DNA of 22,384 bases, taken from positions 1 to 22,384 of the forward strand of contig CAZPQQ010000054.1 in NCBI GenBank assembly GCA_964588665.1. Direction: 5' to 3'. Position 1 is the first letter of the stretch, and each line of letters starts with the position of its first letter. Below are positions 1 to 7,611 of the stretch, in pieces. Below the pieces are notes generated by a model. It did not search any database and was not told the origin of the DNA. It was given only the letters and a program-made list of their open reading frames with translations. Both the position numbers and the translations under genes were made by a program. This stretch comes from UBA2160 sp964588665. GTDB lineage: Bacteria; Chloroflexota; Dehalococcoidia; Lucifugimonadales; UBA1123.

Positions 1-27
1 CCGCATCTCAGCTCTTGAGCCGCCCTG

Positions 28-2400
28 GTGGTACATTATCTCTCCGCCATTCACACGCCGCCAACTCCAGTGCACAGCGGGCCCTTCACAATTGACGAGG
101 GAAGCAGCATCGACTTGGAGGGCGCCAGCTCCACCGACGACCGATCAGGGGTGGCCAGCACCGCCTGGGATATAGACGGCGACGGCTTCGACGACGGAGA
201 CCCAGCCACCTTCGACGGCATGGATGGTCCCGCCACGCATAACGTTTCTCTGCAGGTTACGGACCACGCGGGCAACGTCAGCACCGGCGACACCACGGTG
301 ACGGTGAACAACGTGGCGCCATCAGACGTTACACTTGGCGCCACGTCCCCGATCAGCGAAGCGGGCTCGACCATCTTGACTGGGTCGTTCATCGATCCTG
401 GCGTCGACGACCATACCGTAAGCATTGTCTGGGGCGATGGATCGGCAACCACAATCATCGACCTCTCGCACCCCGCGCGAAGCTTTGCTGCTCCGGCCCA
501 TACGTACGACGATGACGATCCGACCGGCACGCCTTCAGACGTGTACAAGATTAGCGTAACGATCACTGACGATGACGGCGACGTTGGCTCCGCCACCACA
601 GAAGTCACGGTCAACAACGTTGCGCCGGAGGTAACCGCTTCGGGCTCGACGATTGTCGAAAACGGTGAGGCCACGGTCAGCGGGACGATAACCGACCCAG
701 GGTCGAAGGACTCGTTCACGGTGGTCATCGATTGGGGCGAAGGCGATCCACAGACATACAGTTACGGGGCAGGAGCCACGTCCTACAGCGAGACCCACCA
801 GTACCTCGACGACAACCCCACGGGTACAGACGGAGACACCTACGACGTTTCCGTCGAGGTCACTGACGACGACGGCGGCAGCGGCAACGACAGCACGACA
901 GTCACCGTCGACAACGTGGACCCTGCCCTCGCGCTTATCACGGCCAGCTCCGTAAGCATCGTCGAGGGCGACCCGAATAACTCGGTTGACGTTGCTGTCG
1001 ATTTCACGGACCCAGGATCGATGGACACGCATACTGCTGCGATCGATTGTGGCGACCCGCTAGCGGTCGTTTCAGGTTTGTCGCTGAGCAAGACGTCAGG
1101 CAACGGCGATGTCACAGCTACATGCACGTACGGCGACAACGGGAACTTTACGATAACCTTGACGGTGACCGACGATGACGGCGGCAGTGACAACCAAGAG
1201 GTGACTATTGCCGTAGGGAACGTCGATCCCGAACTGACGTTGGACACGGCTGAAGCGATTACATTCACTAGCGGGGCCGAGGCATTCATTGGCCGGCAGG
1301 GTCTTGAGCAATCTCACGACGCCACGGCCTACGATCCGGGCTCAGACGACCTCACGTTCTCCTGGAACTTCGGTGGAACGACTACGTATTTCAATAATGG
1401 CGTCGATGAGGACGACCCGAACAGTCCCAGCCCGAACGTGAACGCGATTACCGAGACGGATACCGGTTTCGTGACCTTCAGCCAACCGGGGATGTACACG
1501 GTAGAAGTGACCGTTGACGATGACGATGACGGCGATGACTGGGACGGCCTGGACAAATTGGTCACAGGCGACTGCGACTGCACCAAGAGCCAAGGCTACT
1601 GGAAGCAACAGTTCAAGGAGAGGAAGAAAGCCAAGCCCAAACTGATCGACGAAGTGACGCTGCTGGCGTACTTGGACATCATCCGGTTCGCCTCCGGGAT
1701 CTTCGGCGAAGACATAGCTCTATCAGCGATAGCGGACGCGAACAACGTGTTCGACCCGCCGAAGTCCAACAACGGCGGAGGCACGAAGAGCGGCACGAAG
1801 GGCCAGGGCAGCCGCAGCGGCCAAGGTTCAGGCAGCGGAAGTGGAAGCGGCAGCTCGCACGGCGGCTCCAGGAGCGGGTCTGGGTCGGGTTCTGGTTCGA
1901 AGTCGGGCAAGAACCTCAGCAAGAAGCGTGAAAACGCAGAGAAGCAGACGCTGGCGGCGTGGCTGAACTTCGCCTACGGCGCCATCGATTGGACCGAGAT
2001 GATCGACACGGACAAAGACGGAGTGCCGGACATGATGTTTGGTGACCTGATCGGCGCCGTGGAGAACATTCTGGCTGACGAGGACGCAACGGCAAACGAA
2101 CTCGAGCGTGCCAAAGACCTGGCCGAGGCAGTTAACAAGCACGACAAGGACAACTCGGACTGCGATACGAAGTCAGGCAGCGGTTCAGGATCCGGCTCAA
2201 GATCGAGCTCGGGATCAGGCTCAGGGAGCAAATCAAGGTCCGGGACCGGCTCTACGGCGCCACGCAAAAAGGGGCACAAGGCCGGCGGTGGCGACGAAAG
2301 CCAGACCAATGGCTCGGATTCCGGTTCCAAAGGGGACACGAAGAAAGACAAGAAAGGCAAGAACGGCAACAAAGGCAGGCACGGCAGAAACGGCAGATAA
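28..2400 (+). CDS. PKD-repeat surface/secreted protein, N-terminus probably missing
   Basis: This 790-residue protein is a likely extracellular adhesion or matrix protein. Four repeat boundaries of the form VNNVAP, VDNVDP or GNVDP fall near residues 93, 195, 294 and 396. They mark Ig-like PKD-type units of about 100 residues that are rich in Asp (DDDG stretches), which suggests calcium binding. A Cys-containing segment follows with C516, C518 and the motif GYWK (523-526), seen in other bacterial surface proteins. Its helical continuation is interrupted by a Ser-Gly-Lys tract at about 579-640. A second Ser-Gly tract at about 715-743 leads into a very basic Lys/Gly tail. The only available start is a GTG at 28, with no ribosome site or signal peptide and an in-frame stop at 16-18. 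The PKD pattern begins almost at once, so the gene is probably truncated or frameshifted upstream. The family call is firm; the exact role is unknown. Confidence 0.8.
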   Translation: MVHYLSAIHTPPTPVHSGPFTIDEGSSIDLEGASSTDDRSGVASTAWDIDGDGFDDGDPATFDGMDGPATHNVSLQVTDHAGNVSTGDTTVTVNNVAPSDVTLGATSPISEAGSTILTGSFIDPGVDDHTVSIVWGDGSATTIIDLSHPARSFAAPAHTYDDDDPTGTPSDVYKISVTITDDDGDVGSATTEVTVNNVAPEVTASGSTIVENGEATVSGTITDPGSKDSFTVVIDWGEGDPQTYSYGAGATSYSETHQYLDDNPTGTDGDTYDVSVEVTDDDGGSGNDSTTVTVDNVDPALALITASSVSIVEGDPNNSVDVAVDFTDPGSMDTHTAAIDCGDPLAVVSGLSLSKTSGNGDVTATCTYGDNGNFTITLTVTDDDGGSDNQEVTIAVGNVDPELTLDTAEAITFTSGAEAFIGRQGLEQSHDATAYDPGSDDLTFSWNFGGTTTYFNNGVDEDDPNSPSPNVNAITETDTGFVTFSQPGMYTVEVTVDDDDDGDDWDGLDKLVTGDCDCTKSQGYWKQQFKERKKAKPKLIDEVTLLAYLDIIRFASGIFGEDIALSAIADANNVFDPPKSNNGGGTKSGTKGQGSRSGQGSGSGSGSGSSHGGSRSGSGSGSGSKSGKNLSKKRENAEKQTLAAWLNFAYGAIDWTEMIDTDKDGVPDMMFGDLIGAVENILADEDATANELERAKDLAEAVNKHDKDNSDCDTKSGSGSGSGSRSSSGSGSGSKSRSGTGSTAPRKKGHKAGGGDESQTNGSDSGSKGDTKKDKKGKNGNKGRHGRNGR

Positions 2401-2450
2401 CGCGACCGACGGGTGAACGAATATAACGAAAGGCTGGAGCGACGATAGAT

Positions 2451-2484
2451 GCCCTGGCCTTTCTGGATCCACGGCAGCCAGGGC
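2451..2484. repeat. 8-bp inverted repeat between convergent genes
   Basis: GCCCTGGC at 2451-2458 pairs perfectly with GCCAGGGC at 2477-2484. The 18-nt loop itself contains the palindrome TGGATCCA. It lies in the 143-bp gap between the ends of the convergent PKD and sugar-isomerase genes, where a bidirectional terminator would be expected. No T-run follows on either strand, so it is not a standard intrinsic terminator. Confidence 0.35.
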
Positions 2485-2543
2485 CCAGACGGACAGCAGT
2501 CACGTCCCCGTCATCGACTGGTCTGCGAGACAGAACCTATGGC

Positions 2544-3377
2544 TCAGAGAAACGCAATCCGATCACAGATTGTCTTGACGACCGTGTCGGCTGGCTTGAG
2601 CCACCAGTCGAGCGCGGAGAGGATTTCGACTTCCACGGAGCCCGTGTAGCCGGCCTGCTCCATCCAAGATCGGATCAAGGGGTTATCAATCAGTCCGTCG
2701 CCGGGCATCCCCCGGTCCACGCGGACATCCCGGGTTTCGGGGAGCCAGTCGGAGACGTGGAAGTTGCAGATTCTCGGTCCGGCCCTGAGTATCTCTTCTC
2801 GCAGCCTGGGGTCCCACCAAAGCGCGTAGGAATCCACGGCGATGCCCATCACGTCATCGCGGTCCAGTGCGTCGAGGATGTCGTTGGCCTCACCGAGGGT
2901 CGAGATGACGGACCGAAAGCCGCAGACCATGGGGTGCAGAGGCTCCAAGGCCAGTTTCAGCCCTGATTCTCCGGCGATCGGTATCAGGCGCTCCAATTCA
3001 TCGAGGACGGCCTGGCGTCGTCCGGCGAGGTCGTTGCTTCCCGGGGGAAGTCCTCCGGTGATCACCACCGCGGTCTCCACTCCCAATTCGGCGGCATCCT
3101 CCAGGTATCGTATGTGGTCCCGTTCGCGAGAAACCCGGTCCAGTGGTTTGTCCGGATCAAGCAGGACCAGCGGACACATCGAGATCGCCGAAACGCCTGA
3201 GTCCTTGAGTAGCCTCTTGGCTTTGTTCACCCCGACATCGTCCACCATAGGCCGCCATAGGGCAGTCTTGGTGACGCCGTGCCTCGCGAAACTGTCGAGC
3301 GAATCGGCGAAGCTGCTCTGCTTCCAGACGCACACTTGATGGATGCACAGATCCTCTTTCGTCAATGTTCGAGGCAT
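2544..3377 (-). CDS. Sugar phosphate isomerase/epimerase, xylose-isomerase-like TIM barrel
   Basis: This is a 277-residue TIM-barrel protein of the AP-endonuclease-2/xylose isomerase-like family, whose members isomerise or epimerise ketoses, inosose or related polyols using a divalent metal. Four candidate metal ligands lie in the expected order: Glu in LALEPLHP, Asp in AVDSYALWW, His in NFHVSDW and Glu in SVEVEIL. The ATG at 3377 is chosen over an upstream extension because it overlaps the stop of the preceding SDR gene as TGATG and has GGAGG in good position. This indicates translational coupling. The neighbours (SDR, Gfo/Idh, CoA-transferase) point to catabolism of a sugar or cyclitol derivative. 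The substrate cannot be read from the sequence. Confidence 0.85.
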   Translation of the reverse strand: MPRTLTKEDLCIHQVCVWKQSSFADSLDSFARHGVTKTALWRPMVDDVGVNKAKRLLKDSGVSAISMCPLVLLDPDKPLDRVSRERDHIRYLEDAAELGVETAVVITGGLPPGSNDLAGRRQAVLDELERLIPIAGESGLKLALEPLHPMVCGFRSVISTLGEANDILDALDRDDVMGIAVDSYALWWDPRLREEILRAGPRICNFHVSDWLPETRDVRVDRGMPGDGLIDNPLIRSWMEQAGYTGSVEVEILSALDWWLKPADTVVKTICDRIAFL

Positions 3378-4108
3378 CAGTAGGTCGCCCTTCCTCCGGT
3401 GAGGTCGAAGACCTGCCCGGTGGTGAATGAACAGTGCGGGCTGGCCACCCAAGCAGCCATGTCAGCGATTTCGGCAGTGGCGCAGAATCGTCCCATCGGG
3501 ATGAGCGACTTCTTGTCGCTAATGTATTCCGCGCTCATTTGCTCCATCAGATCGGTTTCCGTGATCGCTGGGGCGAGGCAGTTCACCGTGATGTTCGAGG
3601 GGAGCAACTCCCGGGCGAGGCCCTTCGCGAAACCGATCACACCGGCCTTGGCGGCGCCGTAGGCTGCGGCGCCCGGATTGCCTTCCTTTCCGGCCACCGA
3701 GGAGACGATCACCAATCGGCCGTAGCCTTCTTGGATCAGGTGGTTGAGCACCGCTGTCGTTGAGAGGAACACGCCGGTCAGGTCGACCTTCATCACCTGC
3801 TCCCATTCCGCCAAGGTGTATTCCCATGCCGGTTTCGTCGGTCCGTTGATCCCGGCGTTCGCGATCAATCCGTGGAGTCCGCCAAGCGCCTGAATGCTTG
3901 CTTCCGCCGCCGATCGAACAGCGGCATCATCGGTGACGTCGACCCTTGCCGCATGCTTGAAGGCTTGATCGGACGCCATTTCGTCGACCTCAAGATCCCA
4001 GCCCGAAACTTCGGCGCCGAGATCGGCGAGCCTCCGGCTGATGGCCAGCCCGATGCCCCTTGCGGCGCCGGTGACGATGAACTTGTGACCTTCGATATCG
4101 AATGTCAT
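3377..4108 (-). CDS. SDR family oxidoreductase (3-oxoacyl-ACP reductase-like)
   Basis: This 243-residue classical short-chain dehydrogenase/reductase oxidises or reduces a hydroxyl/keto group with NAD(P). It has the Rossmann motif TGAARGIG (13-20), NAG (84-86), catalytic Ser137, and Tyr150 and Lys154 in YGAAK. Asp38 at the end of the second strand favours NAD(H) over NADP(H). The C-terminus carries the usual FTTGQVFDLTGG stretch. The ATG at 4108 is preferred to the adjacent GTG at 4111, since GGGAG sits 5 nt upstream of the ATG. The gene is the third of the minus-strand run, 134 nt after the Gfo/Idh gene, and its stop overlaps the isomerase start. The substrate is unknown. Confidence 0.9.
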   Translation of the reverse strand: MTFDIEGHKFIVTGAARGIGLAISRRLADLGAEVSGWDLEVDEMASDQAFKHAARVDVTDDAAVRSAAEASIQALGGLHGLIANAGINGPTKPAWEYTLAEWEQVMKVDLTGVFLSTTAVLNHLIQEGYGRLVIVSSVAGKEGNPGAAAYGAAKAGVIGFAKGLARELLPSNITVNCLAPAITETDLMEQMSAEYISDKKSLIPMGRFCATAEIADMAAWVASPHCSFTTGQVFDLTGGRATY

Positions 4109-4242
4109 CACTTCTCCCCTGATCGCGCTGGATTGGGACTCCGCTGCGCGGTTTGCTTTTCAACGCCAATCAGCACCGATTCGATCCCCGCGATTGCTGC
4201 CAGCCGGCGCCGCATCGTCCGGAAACACCGGTTGTCGCGAAC

Positions 4243-5277
4243 TCAAAGTCGAACTTCCGCTCTCTTCTCGGAGGCTTCGAAAACCGCGAGTGTCGCCTCC
4301 AGGGTCCGGGCGGCGTCGAGCGCCGTGATTCGAGGCTGCTCCGTCCCCGAGATCACCGCGCAGAAATGACGGCACTGAGCGACGTACGCGTCTTCCAAGC
4401 TCATCTCCATCGCCTGAGAAGTAATCAGATGGTTCCAGTCCGGCGTCCCTCCCGCGTGCCGCCAGAGGACCAGGTTGGGGAAGTCCAGTGAAGCCTCGGA
4501 GCCGACGAACCGGTAGACATTCTCCGAAGTCCTTGGGTAGATCGGATTCTCGCCAGTCGCCTGTTCCCAGGTCCAAGGCGATGGAGCTGCATCGGACAGA
4601 AGGAATGTGCCGAGGGCGCCTCCTTCGAACTCCATCAACACTGCCGCGGTCTCTTCCTTGGGATGATCGCGCAGTCCGCGACGAGTCCTGGCGGAGATGG
4701 AAATGATCTCTCCGCAGACGAACCTGAGGGTGTCGATTTCGTGAACGAGATTGATGAGAACCGGACCCGCCTCGCGCAATCTCCGCCACTCCGGCTCATA
4801 GTAGGATTCCGCTTTCCGAACGGCCCATATCCCACTGATGCCCACCAATTCTCCGAGCGCTCCGTCACGGATGAACTCTTTTGTTTTCAGGATGTTCCCG
4901 TAATAGCGCCGGTGATGCCCGACAAGGACCTGTCTGGAGGTCTTCTTGGAAGCCTCTATGATTTTTCGCGCTTCGCTCATGGTTGCCGTGATTGGCTTTT
5001 CGACGAGCACGTGAGCCCCTGCACCGAGGGAGGCAAGCACGGGCGCCAGATGGAGATCGGTGGGGGTGCAGACGATCACTCCGTCCGGAGTCTGATCGCC
5101 CAGTATCGCCTCTGTCGTGGCGTAGAAGCGAACGTTCCTCGCCGAGGCCAACTCCTCGACGCGCGGGTCCGTGTCGACGATCGCGACCAACTCGGCCTCT
5201 TCCACGTCGTCGATTGCCAAGAGGTGCCGCTTGCCGATGGCCCCGGCGCCGACCAGTGCAAGCTTCGTCTTATCCAC
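4243..5277 (-). CDS. Gfo/Idh/MocA family NAD(P)-dependent oxidoreductase
   Basis: This 344-residue protein has a Rossmann N-terminus (GAGAIGKRH, about 10-18), Asp35 and Asp37 after the second strand, and the family signature EKPIT (93-97). A C-terminal substrate domain contains PVLINLVHEIDTLRF, whose His and Asp fit the catalytic pair of the family. Members oxidise or reduce hydroxyls on sugars, inositols and related compounds. It starts with GTG at 5277, and its first 8 nt overlap the end of the upstream CoA-transferase gene (GTGGATAA), which suggests coupled translation. Pairing a Gfo/Idh enzyme with a family I CoA-transferase is unusual; it could mean that oxidation of a polyol yields an acid that is then linked to CoA (inference). 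Confidence 0.9.
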   Translation of the reverse strand: MDKTKLALVGAGAIGKRHLLAIDDVEEAELVAIVDTDPRVEELASARNVRFYATTEAILGDQTPDGVIVCTPTDLHLAPVLASLGAGAHVLVEKPITATMSEARKIIEASKKTSRQVLVGHHRRYYGNILKTKEFIRDGALGELVGISGIWAVRKAESYYEPEWRRLREAGPVLINLVHEIDTLRFVCGEIISISARTRRGLRDHPKEETAAVLMEFEGGALGTFLLSDAAPSPWTWEQATGENPIYPRTSENVYRFVGSEASLDFPNLVLWRHAGGTPDWNHLITSQAMEMSLEDAYVAQCRHFCAVISGTEQPRITALDAARTLEATLAVFEASEKRAEVRL

Positions 5278-6808
5278 GGTCGCCGTCCACGAAGATCCGA
5301 GTGTCCATCACCGTCGGAGGGGTGGGCATCAGCGGTTTGAAATCCATCTGTTCTATCACGTCCTTTTGCAGATCGACGCCAGGCGCCGTCTCGGTAAGTT
5401 CGAGTCCCTGACCGCTGAGGCGGAACACCGCCCGTTCGGTGACGTAGAGCACTTCCTGGCCTTGCAGAAGCGCTTGTTTTCCGGAGAAGGTGATCTGGTC
5501 GACTGACTCGACGAATTTGCGGATTTCTCCAGGCCGAACCAACTCCAACTTGCCGTCCCCGGTCTTGATCTCGGTCCCTTTCGCGTCGAAGGCGCCGCAA
5601 AAGACCACCTTGCGACTGTTCTGAGCGATGTCGATGAAACCGCCTGGGCCGACCGTGACACCGTCCAGTTTCGATACATTGACGTTGCCCTCAACGTCGA
5701 TCTGTCCGAACCCGAGGAAGGCGATGTCAAGTCCTCCACCCGAATAGAAATCGAACTGGGACGGCGCATCGATCATGCTGCTCGGGTTTCGAGCGTAGCC
5801 GAACAATTCGCCGGTGAGCAGGGCGCCTCCGTAGGTCCCGTGCTCGATCGTCTGGTAGTAGCGATCCTGCCGGGCTTCCGAGGCGACAATGGACGCCACC
5901 TGATCGGGGATGCCGAAACCGAAGTTGATGACGGTGCCGTCGCGAAGTTCGGCCTCGGCTCTGCGCGCGATCGCCAACCGCACGGAAAACTCCGGCGATG
6001 CCGCGTGATACGCCTCATATCTGCTTTCGCCGGATATGGAGGGATCGTAAACGATGTCATAGCTCTGCCGTTGGTCGGGATCGACAACCACGGCGTCGAC
6101 GATGGCCGATGGAATCCGCACCGAACGGGCCGGGAGAGAACCTGCTGGGACTCTCCGCTTGACCTGGAAGATGACCGTACCCCCGGAATTGTGTGCGGCG
6201 GCGGCCATGGCGTAGACATCCAGGTTGGCCGGCTCTTCGTCCAGGCTGATGTTGCCGTCGTCATCGACGATGGACCCCTTCAGAAGCGCGATGTCCACCG
6301 GGATCGGGAGGTAGCGGAGGTAGTCCTTGCCGTCGATGACAATGCGTTCCACCAAGGGTTCGGTCGCGGCGTCGTTCATCCGTCCGCCGTCCAGCAGAGG
6401 GTCCACGAACGTGCCCAAACCCACGTGAGTGATCAGTCCCGGACGTTTGGCCGCAACCTCGCGCATGAGCTGCATGATGACGCCGGCGGGCAGCGCGTAG
6501 GCTTCGATCTTGTTTTCATCGGCCAGTCGCTGCATTCTCGGAGACCATACCCAGTGACCGCCGATCACCCGGCGGACCATGCCTGCGTGAGCAAAGCGGT
6601 TCATGCCTCGTGACTCACGATCCCCGATGCCTAGTGCGTGAACGCAGGTCAGCGCGTGTGGTCTTCCGCTGCTCAGGAAGCGTTTCTCAACGTGCTCGTG
6701 CAGCAGAGTCGGCTCCATCAGTCCGCCTCCGCCGCCGACAAGGCCGACCGTGGCACCGTCCGGAACCAGCGCCGCCGCCTCTTCCGGCGTGACAAAACGC
6801 ACGCTCAT
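5270..6808 (-). CDS. Family I acyl-CoA:carboxylate CoA-transferase (propionate/acetate CoA-transferase type)
   Basis: This 512-residue, fused alpha-beta CoA-transferase resembles propionate CoA-transferase and YdiF-type enzymes, which move CoA between an acyl-CoA and a free acid through a glutamyl-CoA thioester. The N-terminal half has the glycine-rich stretch LVGGGGGL (23-30). The C-terminal half has FGFGIPDQV (297-304) and the catalytic-Glu motif, Glu322 in TIEHGTYGG. The length matches fused enzymes. The ATG at 6808 has AGGAGG about 7 nt upstream. It is the first gene of the minus-strand run and is divergent from the DUF35 gene across about 200 bp. The acid substrate is unknown. Confidence 0.9.
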   Translation of the reverse strand: MSVRFVTPEEAAALVPDGATVGLVGGGGGLMEPTLLHEHVEKRFLSSGRPHALTCVHALGIGDRESRGMNRFAHAGMVRRVIGGHWVWSPRMQRLADENKIEAYALPAGVIMQLMREVAAKRPGLITHVGLGTFVDPLLDGGRMNDAATEPLVERIVIDGKDYLRYLPIPVDIALLKGSIVDDDGNISLDEEPANLDVYAMAAAAHNSGGTVIFQVKRRVPAGSLPARSVRIPSAIVDAVVVDPDQRQSYDIVYDPSISGESRYEAYHAASPEFSVRLAIARRAEAELRDGTVINFGFGIPDQVASIVASEARQDRYYQTIEHGTYGGALLTGELFGYARNPSSMIDAPSQFDFYSGGGLDIAFLGFGQIDVEGNVNVSKLDGVTVGPGGFIDIAQNSRKVVFCGAFDAKGTEIKTGDGKLELVRPGEIRKFVESVDQITFSGKQALLQGQEVLYVTERAVFRLSGQGLELTETAPGVDLQKDVIEQMDFKPLMPTPPTVMDTRIFVDGDRG

Positions 6809-6913
6809 CGGCGCCTCCTCTCCAGCGTGATGGGGAGAACGATACCACCGCGATCACGACCATACAAGACACGGCTGAGCGCTATCGCCCAAGGCAGTCC
6901 GCAGAAATTCCGG

Positions 6914-6943
6914 TTGACATAGCCATGGGTATTTGAATACCGT
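6914..6943 (+). promoter_or_regulatory. Possible sigma-70 promoter for the DUF35/thiolase pair
   Basis: A perfect -35 box TTGACA at 6914-6919 is followed after 18 nt by TACCGT (6938-6943), a weak -10 that keeps the TA and final T. It lies 65 nt before the DUF35 start, within the divergent gap. The weak -10 keeps confidence low. Confidence 0.35.
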
Positions 6944-7007
6944 TGACCAAATCAAAAAGCTCCTCACTTTCGATTACGCTCCCGAATCTGCCAACACTGG
7001 AGGGAAC

Positions 7008-7418
7008 ATGGTGAAGCAGGGTGTTCTGCCCGACGAATTCAGCAAGCCCTTTTGGGACGCCGCCAACGACGAGCGGCTGGTAATTCAGAACTGCAAGGCC
7101 TGCGACAGGCTTCAGCATCCGCCGCTGCCCGCATGCCGCCGATGCGGTTCCGAGGACAGCCTGGAGTGGAAGGAAATGAGCGGGCGAGGCACGATATACA
7201 ACCACGGCGTCGTGTACGACTGCCCTGTCAGGCTGCTCCAGGACGATCAACCGTTCAACGTGGCGGTGATCATGTTGGACGACGACCCGGGCATCCAGAT
7301 GTTCTCCCACCTGCCCGGGGCCCCGGTGGACGATGTCCCAGCGGGGGCCAGCGTCGAAGTGATCTTCGAGGCGAGCGCCAATGGCCAGAAGGTCCCCGAA
7401 TGGCGTGTCACCGGCTAG
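7008..7418 (+). CDS. Zn-ribbon, OB-fold DUF35 protein (thiolase partner)
   Basis: This 136-residue protein has an N-terminal helix (DEFSKPFWDAANDERLVIQ), a rubredoxin-like zinc ribbon with C-x2-C-x10-C-x2-C spacing (CKAC ... CRRC), then an OB fold beginning at GRGTIYNHGVV. DUF35 proteins bind acyl-CoA and form complexes with thiolase-like enzymes, for example ChsH2 with the aldolase Ltp2 in steroid side-chain breakdown and the archaeal acetoacetyl-CoA thiolase/HMG-CoA synthase complex. The next gene here is a thiolase homologue, as expected. ATG 7008 is chosen over a TTG at 6933 because GGAGGG (6999-7004) lies directly before it; the adjacent GTG at 7011 is an alternative. The role is inferred from family and context. 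Confidence 0.88.
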   Translation: MVKQGVLPDEFSKPFWDAANDERLVIQNCKACDRLQHPPLPACRRCGSEDSLEWKEMSGRGTIYNHGVVYDCPVRLLQDDQPFNVAVIMLDDDPGIQMFSHLPGAPVDDVPAGASVEVIFEASANGQKVPEWRVTG

Positions 7419-7421
7419 GTT

Positions 7422-7554
7422 GTGTTGACATTTCGGCCGACCTTGCCAGGTTGCGCCTGTCGCACGGCGAAACTTGGCGCACCGAGGTCCTTCGACAGGC
7501 TCAGGACGAACGGGGAAAATTGCGTTTCGACCAGGTCCGAGCAAATGTCAACAC
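7422..7554. repeat. 133-bp segment with perfect 12-bp terminal inverted repeats
   Basis: GTGTTGACATTT at 7422-7433 is exactly mirrored by AAATGTCAACAC at 7543-7554. The interior holds a REP-like repeat and no credible gene. It fills most of the gap between the DUF35 gene and its thiolase partner. It could be a small non-autonomous mobile element (MITE-like) or a pair of regulator sites. No clear target duplication is visible at the borders. Confidence 0.5.
7489..7515. repeat. REP-like repeat, short form
   Basis: The segment starts CCTTCGACAGGCTCAG and ends GACGAACGGGG. It belongs to a widespread intergenic repeat recognised by translations such as RPEPVEG and LSLSKG. The first 16 bases are identical to the copy at 12911. 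The internal hairpin arm present in that copy is absent here. Confidence 0.75.
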
Positions 7555-7611
7555 GGCATAGTCCAACCTGTCTTTCAATGTTCATGAACAGATTGAAGAA
7601 ATGAGTGAACG

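Noticed and set aside
2449..2649. 66-residue open frame starting MPWPFW
   Set aside because: It covers an inverted repeat and then runs antisense into the isomerase gene; no conserved features and only a poor ribosome site.
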